Shown here: one piece after another, positions 9,161 through 17,554 of the stretch
Layout: every line of letters starts with the position of its first letter
Position numbering within the stretch: position 1 is the stretch's first letter
DNA from: Paenibacillus plantarum
GTDB lineage: Bacteria > Bacillota > Bacilli > Paenibacillales > NBRC-103111
NCBI RefSeq assembly: GCF_013141695.1
Contig: NZ_WHNY01000067.1
Span: 335,107-399,106, forward strand
Direction of reading: 5' to 3'
Length of the DNA stretch: 64,000 nucleotides
Notes under the pieces: generated by a model
The model's input: only the letters and a program-made list of their open reading frames with translations
What the model was told of the DNA's origin: nothing
The model's database searches: none
Program-made: the position numbers and the translations under genes

Positions 9161-10792
9161 TCAGTATGTGATAAAGGATTGGCGGTACTCGAGCGGTGTT
9201 AATTTGGTGTGGCTTTTAAAGGTCGTAGCGAAATATTTGCGGTCTAGATAGCCGACTAATTCACCGATTTCATACACCTTGAGATCGATGCGGCGCAGCA
9301 ATTCCTTTGCTTTTTCCATCCGACAATTCTTTAAATAATCGATAAAATTAATGCCTGTTTCTCTCTTAAATTGAATACTGAAATAGCTGGGATTGAGATA
9401 TACGAGATCAGCCATTTGGTTTAAGGTAATCTTTTCACTGCAATGCTCTTCGATATATTTTTTGACTTGCTGGACAGCCGAATGAGAAGTCGTTTGCACG
9501 TCGTCGTTTATTTTTTTGATTTGCATTGTAATGTCTGAAATTAAGCGATCTAATGCCATTTTTAAGGTAGACATAGTGGGGTATCGTTCAATAAATTCGC
9601 TAAAAGGTATTCGGAGACTTGCCATCGATTCAAAGGATGCGCCATGCAGATCGAGTCTTCGCTCCAGCATCGTGAAGAGCGGCGTCAAGTATTTGAGGAC
9701 AATGGAGAACTCATCTCGTTCGGAGTCTAGTCCGCAACTGTTCCAAAACTGTTGAAAATGCAGCAAGCTGTTGTCTAGATTGCCCTCTAGCACAGCGTCG
9801 AGCAATTTGGTTTCATAGGGGTAGGGATACTCCTTACGTTCCACTGGATGCCCATCCGCTGGCTCCCATAGAAACAATCCGCCACGTTCCCAGAAAATGT
9901 TGCGTTCCATAACACTTCTTGCTTGCTTGAAAGAATCAGGGAAAGAGAGGAAGCTCTGATAAACTTCACCCAGACCTACGATGGATTGGCATGCTGTTTC
10001 CTGTTCAATGGATCCGATGATTTGCTCGAAAAGCAAAGAAAGGGATCGACGAGGCGGAACAGATGTCGCGTTTAGATTCAGGAAGACGGCTAGTTCGCCA
10101 GCTTTTTTCCTAAGGGTGTAGCTCTGACATTGACCTGCATCGAGATGACGCTCTAGGATGGTATGAACTTTCGTCATGATATTGTCAGGCAAAGTACCGT
10201 CATGATACGATTTGGTTTCGAGCTTAAGAGCTGCGCAGCAATAATAGGTCGCATTCATTTCGATTTCTAATAAGCTCATTTTTTCTTTGGCTTCATGGTA
10301 TTCAGGCAAGGTGTCCTCAATCAGTGACTGGAAAAAGTAATCTCTGGCTGCAGGCAAGCTACCAGCTAATTGGTTTTCATAGGATTGCAGCTTTTGGGAC
10401 GATAGCCGTTCGGCGTCCAATTGAAGCTTTAACTTCATCATACTTTCACTGAGGTGTTTCAGGTCCACGGGCTTCAACAAATATTCGGATACACCTGCTT
10501 GAAGGGCATCACGGGCGTAGGAAAATTCTTTATATCCAGACAAGATGACAATTTTGACATGAGGATAATGCATGGCAATCTCTCTACTGAGCTCAATGCC
10601 GTCCATAACGGGCATCTTAATATCAGTAAGGACGATATCCACATCCGTTCGCTGCATGAGATCGAGCGCTTGCTTGCCGTTGGCGGCAAGACCAGTTACC
10701 TGAAATTGAAAGCGTTCCCAATAAAAGGAGTTTAACCCTTCCCGAATCTCGAATTCGTCGTCAACAATCATCATTTTATAAGTATCGTTCAT
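9161..10792 (-). CDS. YesN-type response regulator with AraC DNA-binding domain
   Basis: A 543-aa regulator with a receiver domain (1-120; acidic pocket D11-D12, phospho-acceptor D57 in LTDIKMP, conserved K in LLKPVD), a long central linker, and a C-terminal AraC helix-turn-helix pair (about 440-540). The reading frame extends upstream to 10837, but the ATG at 10792 is preceded by AAAGGAGTGAG at ideal spacing, so it was chosen. It pairs with the kinase directly downstream. Divergent transcription from the binding-protein gene at 10998 suggests it activates the importer. Confidence 0.9.
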   Translation of the reverse strand: MNDTYKMMIVDDEFEIREGLNSFYWERFQFQVTGLAANGKQALDLMQRTDVDIVLTDIKMPVMDGIELSREIAMHYPHVKIVILSGYKEFSYARDALQAGVSEYLLKPVDLKHLSESMMKLKLQLDAERLSSQKLQSYENQLAGSLPAARDYFFQSLIEDTLPEYHEAKEKMSLLEIEMNATYYCCAALKLETKSYHDGTLPDNIMTKVHTILERHLDAGQCQSYTLRKKAGELAVFLNLNATSVPPRRSLSLLFEQIIGSIEQETACQSIVGLGEVYQSFLSFPDSFKQARSVMERNIFWERGGLFLWEPADGHPVERKEYPYPYETKLLDAVLEGNLDNSLLHFQQFWNSCGLDSERDEFSIVLKYLTPLFTMLERRLDLHGASFESMASLRIPFSEFIERYPTMSTLKMALDRLISDITMQIKKINDDVQTTSHSAVQQVKKYIEEHCSEKITLNQMADLVYLNPSYFSIQFKRETGINFIDYLKNCRMEKAKELLRRIDLKVYEIGELVGYLDRKYFATTFKSHTKLTPLEYRQSFITY

Positions 10793-10997
10793 CGGACTCA
10801 CTCCTTTGATTCTATAATAATCATGCATTCTTTTCATGTAAAGGAACTTCTAACGAGCTTCCGACCGAAATTGATAACAGTCAAAAAGATCAAACCTAAT
10901 CCAAAAACCATCCCCTATTTTTTTATCCGTATTCCCCCTAGAATGAAACTCGTAGCAAGACAAAACATGTGGCATACACAATAATGGAGGCGCTTTT

Positions 10998-12374
10998 ATG
11001 CAGGGGTTCAAGAGAAGTTGGGCATTAATAAGTTTGTCGTCGGTCGTCGGGTTAAGCCTTTTGAGCGGATGTGGTAGCGCTACCACTACGAAGAAAGAAA
11101 CAGGAGCGGTAGCTTCTGCAAGCACGGCACCGAAAAAGGCTGATCCTGTAACATTGTCCATGTTCATTACTTCAGCAGGTCAGAAGGAGTGGGAAGATGG
11201 CCAGCCCAACGATAAATTAAGGAAACAATGGGAAGCCAAATCCGGGAATAAGCTGGAGCTTAATATTTTACCAGGAACACTAGACGAGGCAATGAAGAAG
11301 ATAGACATCGCCATGCTCTCCGGTGATAAGACAGATATCATTAACCTTTCGAATCCCATCGATCAGAACAAGTATGCATCCAGAGACTTCCTGTATCCGA
11401 TGAAAGATTTAGCGAAACAGGCTAACTATGATATTGATAAAATTTATGGTGACTCACTCACGAAATACAAAGACGAAGTCTATTATATCCCGTACAACTT
11501 GTCGATGTGGGCAGTCTTTTATAACAAAAAGCTGTTTGATGAAGCAGGTGTTCCATACCCTACAGGAAACTGGACATGGAGCCAATACATTGAGACGGCC
11601 AAAAAATTAACGAAACCGGATAAAGGCATTCAAGGCTCCTACATGCTTACGTTTGATAACTACCTATACATGCAGGCCAGACAGAAAGATGTACCAGGTT
11701 ATAAAGCAGACGGAACGTCCAATTATGATGATCCGGCATATAAAGATGCGCTTAAATGGTACAACGATTTGAGTGCTGTTCACAAAATTCAACCATCATG
11801 GATTGAGTTTAAGACGAAGAAACTGTCCAATCTTGGATTCTTAGAAGGCAAATATGCGATGCAATTCATCGGAACATGGTACTTGGGTTCCTTAAACAAT
11901 TTCGAGAAATATCCGCGTGACTGGAAATGGGGCGTTGTTCAACCTCCTACACCTGATGATGGCAAAGGCAATAACAACATTGGGGTTACCGCTGCTCTTG
12001 GGATTAATAAGAAATCTGTTCATCCTAAGGAAGCGTTTGATTTCCTATCCTACTTTGCAGAGAATAGCTACAAAGAAAGAGGCGAATTCCCTGCTCAGAA
12101 AAATTTGAGCAAAGATGACATGAATGCAGTACTGAAAAATATCGCAGATAAATCACAAGGCAGTGTAACAGCAGACGATCTTCGTAAAGCTTTGCTTGAT
12201 AATGGATTAGGCTTCACGCAAGAGAAATTGCTAGGTAGTGCAATGAGTGAGTATAGCAATATTATTATGCAAGAATCCGAGTTGTACTTTGCCGGTCAGA
12301 AAACCGTAGATGAAGCTGTTAAATCAATTAAAACAAGAGAAGACCAAGCGATTCAAGCGGCTAGCAAACAATAA
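10998..12374 (+). CDS. Sugar ABC transporter substrate-binding lipoprotein (family 1)
   Basis: A 458-aa extracellular solute-binding protein. The signal peptide ends in a lipobox, LLSGC, with C25 as the predicted lipidated cysteine, followed by a Ser/Thr/Ala-rich tether. The mature part has the family 1 pattern, including PYNLSMWAVFYNKKLFDEAG and GKYAMQFIGTWY. Start ATG 10998 follows GGAGG at about 10985. It captures a sugar or oligosaccharide for the two permeases downstream. No ATPase is encoded here; importers of this class usually share an MsmX-type ATPase from elsewhere. The substrate is not readable from sequence. Confidence 0.9.
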   Translation: MQGFKRSWALISLSSVVGLSLLSGCGSATTTKKETGAVASASTAPKKADPVTLSMFITSAGQKEWEDGQPNDKLRKQWEAKSGNKLELNILPGTLDEAMKKIDIAMLSGDKTDIINLSNPIDQNKYASRDFLYPMKDLAKQANYDIDKIYGDSLTKYKDEVYYIPYNLSMWAVFYNKKLFDEAGVPYPTGNWTWSQYIETAKKLTKPDKGIQGSYMLTFDNYLYMQARQKDVPGYKADGTSNYDDPAYKDALKWYNDLSAVHKIQPSWIEFKTKKLSNLGFLEGKYAMQFIGTWYLGSLNNFEKYPRDWKWGVVQPPTPDDGKGNNNIGVTAALGINKKSVHPKEAFDFLSYFAENSYKERGEFPAQKNLSKDDMNAVLKNIADKSQGSVTADDLRKALLDNGLGFTQEKLLGSAMSEYSNIIMQESELYFAGQKTVDEAVKSIKTREDQAIQAASKQ

Positions 12375-12390
12375 ATAAATGAGAAGTGAC

Positions 12391-12421
12391 GGAGGAGGAC
12401 ATCATGGTGGTGTCCTCCTTC
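12391..12421 (+). other. Intercistronic hairpin between binding protein and permease
   Basis: A 13-bp stem with two GU pairs: 12391-12403 pairs with 12409-12421 around the loop ATGGT. No long U tract follows. It sits between the binding-protein stop and the permease start. Such hairpins often protect the upstream mRNA and so raise binding-protein levels over permeases. The structure also covers the alternative upstream starts of the permease frame, favouring ATG 12443. Confidence 0.6.
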
Positions 12422-12442
12422 CTAAAAAGAGGAGAATGGAGC

Positions 12443-13327
12443 ATGCTGCGGATTACGAACGAAGAAAAGGTTGCTTTCTGGTTTGTCACGCCTTTTGTGG
12501 CAGGATTTGCACTTTTTTATTTATTGCCCACCCTTTACGCATTTGTCATCAGCGTACTGGATTACAACAGCTTTAAAAGTTTAACGGACGTGCACTTTGC
12601 TGGACTTTCCAACTATATCGCAGTCTTGAAGGATCCTATTGCCTTAAGTTCATTTGGAAGAAGCTTTGTGTTTATGATTTGTTATGTACCAGGCGTTATT
12701 ATTACAGCATTGCTGCTCTCTATGTTATTTAATGCGACTTTTCATTTGCGAACATTAGCACGGACGTTGATTATGCTGCCGTATGTAACGAACGTAGTGG
12801 CGATCGCGATTGTGTTTTCCATTTTGCTTAATCCGTATGATGGCGTTGTGAATAAATTGCTCGTAGCTGTAGGCGTGGAACATCCCCCACTTTGGTTGGG
12901 TGGCATTCACACCTCGCTGCCAACGATTGCTGGCGTCGAAGTTTGGCATTCACTGGCTTTCCCGACAATCGTATACTTAGCGGCGTTACAAGGAGTGCCC
13001 AAAGATTTGTATGAGTCAGCGGAACTCGATGGGGCAGGACGGTTTAAGAAATTTATGAGCGTTACATTGCCGTTAATTTCTCCGACGACTTTCTTCTTGG
13101 TGATTACGAATATTATTGGATCTTTTCAAAACTATGCGATTATCCGTAACTTGACGAATGGTGGTCCAGGTACCTCATCGCGTGTTATTTCATTAAATAT
13201 TTACGAAGAAGCTTTTGCTTACAACAAATATAGCTTTGCCTCCGCTCAAGCGATTCTGTTGTTTGCCATTATATTAGTTATTACAATCATCCAATGGAGG
13301 GGGCAAAAAAAATGGGTACATTATTAA
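12443..13327 (+). CDS. Sugar ABC transporter permease (first)
   Basis: A 294-aa membrane permease of the MalF/UgpA type with about six transmembrane helices. The cytoplasmic EAA loop is visible as ESAELDGAGRFKKFMSVTLP, which docks the ATPase. The reading frame runs back to GTG 12386 and ATG 12404, but those lie in a hairpin. ATG 12443 has AGAGGAGA at 12429-12436 and starts the typical N-terminus (MLRITNEEKVAFWF). It overlaps the second permease by 16 bp. Confidence 0.9.
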   Translation: MLRITNEEKVAFWFVTPFVAGFALFYLLPTLYAFVISVLDYNSFKSLTDVHFAGLSNYIAVLKDPIALSSFGRSFVFMICYVPGVIITALLLSMLFNATFHLRTLARTLIMLPYVTNVVAIAIVFSILLNPYDGVVNKLLVAVGVEHPPLWLGGIHTSLPTIAGVEVWHSLAFPTIVYLAALQGVPKDLYESAELDGAGRFKKFMSVTLPLISPTTFFLVITNIIGSFQNYAIIRNLTNGGPGTSSRVISLNIYEEAFAYNKYSFASAQAILLFAIILVITIIQWRGQKKWVHY

Positions 13328-14136
13328 AACCGAAATTGATGATGACCTACGTGATGCTTCTTCTCGGCATTGTGATGATCATTCCGTTTCTTTTCATGAT
13401 TTCATTTGCGTTGAAAACGCCGTTAGAAATGACCCAGCATCCCGCTTCTCTTCTGATCAGCCATCCATTTATGGGCAATTTTGAAACGATCTTCAAACAC
13501 AAAACCTATTTCATCTGGTATTTTAACTCCATTAAAGTCGTGTTGGGCGTTCTAGTGTTAAGGGGGCTGCTTGTGACTATGGCGGCTTATGCCTTTGCAA
13601 GATTGGAATTTCGATTTAAAAATGTCATTTTCATGATCTTGATTGCCAAGATGATGATTCCATCGGATACGACCATTGTAGCGAGGTTCTTGTTATATAA
13701 GTACCTTCATTTAAATAACACGCATTGGGCGATTATTTTACCTGCGGCTTTTGATGTCTTCTTCCTATTCTTGCTCAGACAATTCTTCATCAGTATTCCC
13801 AAAGAAATATCTGAAGCGGCCATTGTCGATGGGTGTTCGCATTATAAAGTGTATTATCGGATTATTTTACCGTTGGCCAAACCGGCTCTTGTTACGATGG
13901 TATTGTTTACCTTCTTATGGACGTGGAACGATTTCGCTTCACCTTTTGTTTTCATAACGGACATGAAGAAGCAACTGCTAACCGTAGGCTTATCGTATTT
14001 CCAAACGGAAGCGGGCGCTGATTATGCGCTGCAAATGGCCGGAGCTGCTGTAGCCGTATTGCCCACGATTGTTCTGTTTATTTTCGCGCAAAAATATTTT
14101 GTTCAAGGGGTTACGATGTCTGGGGTTAAGGGTTGA
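13312..14136 (+). CDS. Sugar ABC transporter permease (second)
   Basis: A 274-aa MalG/UgpE-type permease with six predicted membrane helices and an EAA loop seen as EISEAAIVDGCSHYKVYYRI. ATG 13312 was preferred over the upstream in-frame ATG 13294 because GGAGGGGG at about 13296-13303 is well spaced for it. The start lies inside the end of the first permease, and the stop overlaps the possible TTG start of the glycosidase, so the importer and glycosidase are translated as a coupled unit. Confidence 0.9.
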   Translation: MGTLLKPKLMMTYVMLLLGIVMIIPFLFMISFALKTPLEMTQHPASLLISHPFMGNFETIFKHKTYFIWYFNSIKVVLGVLVLRGLLVTMAAYAFARLEFRFKNVIFMILIAKMMIPSDTTIVARFLLYKYLHLNNTHWAIILPAAFDVFFLFLLRQFFISIPKEISEAAIVDGCSHYKVYYRIILPLAKPALVTMVLFTFLWTWNDFASPFVFITDMKKQLLTVGLSYFQTEAGADYALQMAGAAVAVLPTIVLFIFAQKYFVQGVTMSGVKG

Positions 14137-14141
14137 TCGAT

Positions 14142-16370
14142 ATGGAACAAGTCATTTCAAAAGTAGATTGGGAATCGTTTCTTTCCGCACATGATTTGGT
14201 ACAGACAGATCTTAGGTTTCATGGAGGTTATTACAAAGGAACGGAAGAGCATAATTGCCATAGTCCACGAAAGGAATGGGGAGAGGGCGCATTCATCGGA
14301 AATGGGATGATTGGGGCTATGATTTTGAAGGACTCGCCTCAGGATCTAGCTTGGGAACTAGGAAGGAATGATGTTGTTGCGCATAATCATCTTTCCGGGA
14401 TCGATTGGTCTGTACCGCGTGTTCCCATCGGTGATATGGTGCTCCGGCCTAGAGGCAGGATAAGGGAAGAAACCATGCGGTTGTCCTTATGGCATGCAGA
14501 AGCAACGGGATTGATGACGACGGATCAAGGAACGCTCGAATGGCGGTCTATTGCCCATGCTCAGATGGATTGTCTGATGATTGAATGGAACTCAACCGGA
14601 AGCGAAGGAGCGTCAGTGGGATTTCGCCCCCGCCATGGCGTGAGTCCGAGGTTGGAATTCGTTCCACACAATTTGTCTCGAAAGTATCTTCCTCCGCCCC
14701 CACTGCAGCTTTATCAACAAGGAACACAGTTAAGCATTCAAACCTTTGTTAAAGAGGAGGAAGACGGCACTGTTATCTCCGAGGGAGCCTGCGTCGTGGC
14801 TTGGAAAGAGGTTAACTTCAGCGAGTCCCATGGTGTTGTATACGTAAGTATCGCAAATTCCTATTTTGACGAAAGCGCAATAGATGTGGCCCTTAAGACG
14901 ATTGACTCCGCATCGAAGCTATCATTGGACACCTTTCTCAAAACGCATAGAGCCAAGTGGCATGACTACTATCCTGCGAGCTTCATCTCTATACCTGATA
15001 AGTATTGGGAGGGGATTTATTGGATTCAAATGTACAAGTTGGCAAGTGCCGTCCGTGGGGATTCACCGGTACTGGATAATCAGGGGCCATGGCTTACGCA
15101 ATCAGCTTGGCCGGGAACCTGGTGGAATTTAAACGTACAGCTGTCCTATTCTTCAGTTTATAAAGCAAATCGGCTGTCAATCGGTGAATCATTAATCGGT
15201 AATTTGGAACGCTATCACGAAAGTTTACGCCAAAACGCTATACCCATCGGATTAGATGACGGTGCGTATATCGACAGGCAATCCAGCTTTAATTTAATAT
15301 CACCATGTCTGAAACCTGATTTTGAATATGGGAACTTACCATGGGCGTTGCATAATGTGTGGAGGCACTACCGTTCCACAATGGATGAAGCGTTCCTTAG
15401 GGATCGCCTGTATCCGTTGCTGCGAGCCAGCATGAATGTGTATTTGCACTTAAGCTTTCGGGGGGAGGATGGCCATCTTCATTTGCCCAAAACAGTTTCC
15501 CCCGAGTATCCGGGACCGGAAAATAGTACGGCTTATCCAACGGAAGACACCAATTACGATTTAGCTTTGTTCCGTTGGGGCTGTCTGGCATTACTGGAGG
15601 CTAATGATCGGTTGCATCTTAGTGATCCACTAGAGGACCGTTGGAGGGAAGTGCTACGGGATCTGATACCATATCCCATTGACCACAATGGCTTCAAGGT
15701 AGGGAAGGACGTGCCCTTTGCCGTATCTCATCGGCATTATTCCCATCTGTTGATGTTTTTTCCTCTGCATCTGGTCCATGATGATCAGCCGGAATATTCG
15801 GATGTGATCAAGAAATCGATCTCTCACTGGATTGATCTAATGGGAGGATTACAAGGCTATTCCTACACAGGTGCGGCCTGCATGGCAGCTACACGGGGTG
15901 ATGGTAACCAAACGCTGGCTTACTTAACAGAATTCCGTCGTTTTTTGTATCCGAATACCATGTATGCCGAGTTGTCCCCGGTGATTGAAACTCCGTTGTC
16001 CAGCGCAGAGTGCATCCATTACATGGTTATGCAGTGTTGGGGCGATACGATTCGCGTCTTTCCTGCCGTTCCTGATGAATGGAAGGAAATATCCTTTGGG
16101 AAGCTCTTGGCGGAAGGAGCTTTTGAAGTGTCCGGTCGATGGAGGAAGGGCAAGACGGAATTTGTTGTTATTAAAAGTCTTGCTGGCGCTCCATTGAAGA
16201 TCATTCCGAATTTGCTTGGACCGCTGGAAACGAGCGGCGAACGAAATTTCTCGATTAAGGAAATCTCACCGGGAGTGTATGAGATTGATTTGAAGCAGGG
16301 GGAATCCATACTTCTTTATACGGGAAGCCTCCCCGAGGAGATCGGCATTGGTCCGGTTTCTTGTCTCTAA
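14142..16370 (+). CDS. GH95-like glycoside hydrolase
   Basis: A 742-aa protein with no signal peptide, so probably cytosolic. It matches the layout of GH95 enzymes: an N-terminal beta-sandwich with EGAFIGNGMIGAMI (compare the GH95 IGNGRLGAM region), then an (alpha/alpha)6 barrel with WPGTWWNLNVQLSY, SPEYPGPENS, EDTNYDLALF and HRHYSHLLMFFPL. Known GH95 members act on alpha-L-fucosides or alpha-L-galactosides. The exact substrate here is not known and remote divergence is possible. TTG 14133 overlaps the permease stop; ATG 14142 has AAGGG at better spacing. It likely processes an oligosaccharide brought in by the adjacent importer. Confidence 0.72.
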   Translation: MEQVISKVDWESFLSAHDLVQTDLRFHGGYYKGTEEHNCHSPRKEWGEGAFIGNGMIGAMILKDSPQDLAWELGRNDVVAHNHLSGIDWSVPRVPIGDMVLRPRGRIREETMRLSLWHAEATGLMTTDQGTLEWRSIAHAQMDCLMIEWNSTGSEGASVGFRPRHGVSPRLEFVPHNLSRKYLPPPPLQLYQQGTQLSIQTFVKEEEDGTVISEGACVVAWKEVNFSESHGVVYVSIANSYFDESAIDVALKTIDSASKLSLDTFLKTHRAKWHDYYPASFISIPDKYWEGIYWIQMYKLASAVRGDSPVLDNQGPWLTQSAWPGTWWNLNVQLSYSSVYKANRLSIGESLIGNLERYHESLRQNAIPIGLDDGAYIDRQSSFNLISPCLKPDFEYGNLPWALHNVWRHYRSTMDEAFLRDRLYPLLRASMNVYLHLSFRGEDGHLHLPKTVSPEYPGPENSTAYPTEDTNYDLALFRWGCLALLEANDRLHLSDPLEDRWREVLRDLIPYPIDHNGFKVGKDVPFAVSHRHYSHLLMFFPLHLVHDDQPEYSDVIKKSISHWIDLMGGLQGYSYTGAACMAATRGDGNQTLAYLTEFRRFLYPNTMYAELSPVIETPLSSAECIHYMVMQCWGDTIRVFPAVPDEWKEISFGKLLAEGAFEVSGRWRKGKTEFVVIKSLAGAPLKIIPNLLGPLETSGERNFSIKEISPGVYEIDLKQGESILLYTGSLPEEIGIGPVSCL

Positions 16371-16388
16371 GCCTAAGTGACTGGTATG

Positions 16389-16412
16389 GATAGATAGATA
16401 GATAGATAGATA
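16389..16412 (+). repeat. Six GATA tetranucleotide repeats abutting a ribosome binding site
   Basis: Six perfect GATA units run from 16389 to 16412 and end directly at the AGGAGGA Shine-Dalgarno (from 16412) of the SGNH hydrolase gene starting at 16424. The tract lies outside coding sequence, 18 bp after the glycosidase stop. Confidence 0.9.
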
Positions 16413-16423
16413 GGAGGACTACG

Positions 16424-17431
16424 ATGTTATATCCCCTTCATGAACCTAAGATCGCGCTACACCATGTAACGGAATGGGTGGAAGACGAAATCAAAGGGCT
16501 GCGATTATGCCGGATTCCAGAGAAACTGCGGCTAACGTTGAATGAAATTGCTCAGCGAAACGCCCAGAGTGCTGTGGGCTCCGAAATTCGATTCCGCATG
16601 ATCGGTGAAAGGGTAGAGGTTGGGCTATGGTGGGAGCCGCATCTTGAAACCCCAATTACGACAATGGCAGCACTTGTCATCGGTAGTTTGCAGGCTGAGA
16701 TTTTTTATTTGCATACAGGATATAACAAGATTGTCATCAAGAAATATGAACTGCGACCAGAGATCGAGAGGATCCATCCGCAAAAATCCTATGATAGGGA
16801 ACTGTATCGCCTCGTGCTTCCCTATCAAGGGAAGGTGTTTCTCTCTTCTGTCGAAGGTGAAGTAGAGCCGCCTTACGGCTTGGCAGTCCCTGGTAAAGGC
16901 TATCTAGCCTACGGCTCTTCAATTACTCACGGAGCTTCAGCCTGGGCGCCTACAGGAACGTATGCCTTCCGACTGGCGCAACTGCTTGGATCAGAGTTAC
17001 GTAATTTTGGTCTTGCAGGTGGAGCTAAGCTTGAGCCGCAATTGGCTGATTATATGATGGAACTGGAAGGTTGGGAGATCGCCACGATAGAGCTCGGGAT
17101 TAATGTGGTGTACGACTGGACGGCTGAAGCGTTTCGTGAAGCTGTCGACATCTTTCTGGGCAGATGTGCTGCTGGGCTTGGCGAGCGTAAGCTGTTTGTC
17201 ACGGATATGTTCTGGTTTGCCATGGATGCTGCAGGGGATCCCAAGTCGGATCTGTTTCGTGACATTGTTCAACAGGAGGTCCTGAAGAGTAATCATCCAG
17301 GGATTATTGGTATTCCTGGCAGGGATCTGTTGGATCCGGTGAACCAAACACTCGATTTGGTGCATCCCTCTCAGGCCGGTATGGAGCAAATTGCTCAGCG
17401 ACTATTCTCGGCGATCTCTGTCCATTTGTAA
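16424..17431 (+). CDS. SGNH/GDSL-family hydrolase (probable carbohydrate esterase)
   Basis: A 335-aa protein without a signal peptide. The N-terminal half (about 1-150) looks like a beta-sandwich accessory domain. The C-terminal SGNH domain has block I as YGSSITHG with catalytic S166, the block III-like GINVVYD, and the terminal dyad D311-L-V-H314 in DLVHPSQAGM. This matches the GDSL_3 branch, in which several members are sugar de-acetylases. The gene sits between a glycosidase and a secreted beta-helix protein, so removal of acetyl groups from plant oligosaccharides is a reasonable inference. Start ATG 16424 follows AGGAGGA. Confidence 0.8.
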   Translation: MLYPLHEPKIALHHVTEWVEDEIKGLRLCRIPEKLRLTLNEIAQRNAQSAVGSEIRFRMIGERVEVGLWWEPHLETPITTMAALVIGSLQAEIFYLHTGYNKIVIKKYELRPEIERIHPQKSYDRELYRLVLPYQGKVFLSSVEGEVEPPYGLAVPGKGYLAYGSSITHGASAWAPTGTYAFRLAQLLGSELRNFGLAGGAKLEPQLADYMMELEGWEIATIELGINVVYDWTAEAFREAVDIFLGRCAAGLGERKLFVTDMFWFAMDAAGDPKSDLFRDIVQQEVLKSNHPGIIGIPGRDLLDPVNQTLDLVHPSQAGMEQIAQRLFSAISVHL

Positions 17432-17505
17432 AAAATCTGAATTGAAGGGAGGTGAGGGAGCAGCATTCGTGTAAAAAAGTGAACCTGCCTGATGATAGAC
17501 ATAAG

Positions 17506-17519
17506 TGAAAGCGTCAACA
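17506..17519 (+). promoter_or_regulatory. cre-like catabolite repression site
   Basis: TGAAAGCGTCAACA matches the CcpA consensus TGWAANCGNTNWCA at 13 of 14 positions. It lies 36 bp upstream of the secreted beta-helix gene and would fit glucose repression of a polysaccharide-degrading enzyme. Confidence 0.5.
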
Positions 17520-17554
17520 AAATGTAAGATCAACCACGTAAAGGGGAATGATTC

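Noticed and set aside
11071..11086. Perfect 16-bp palindrome GTGGTAGCGCTACCAC
   Set aside because: It looks like a LacI-type operator but lies in the codons after the lipobox cysteine, and no LacI-family regulator is present in the window; coding coincidence is likely.
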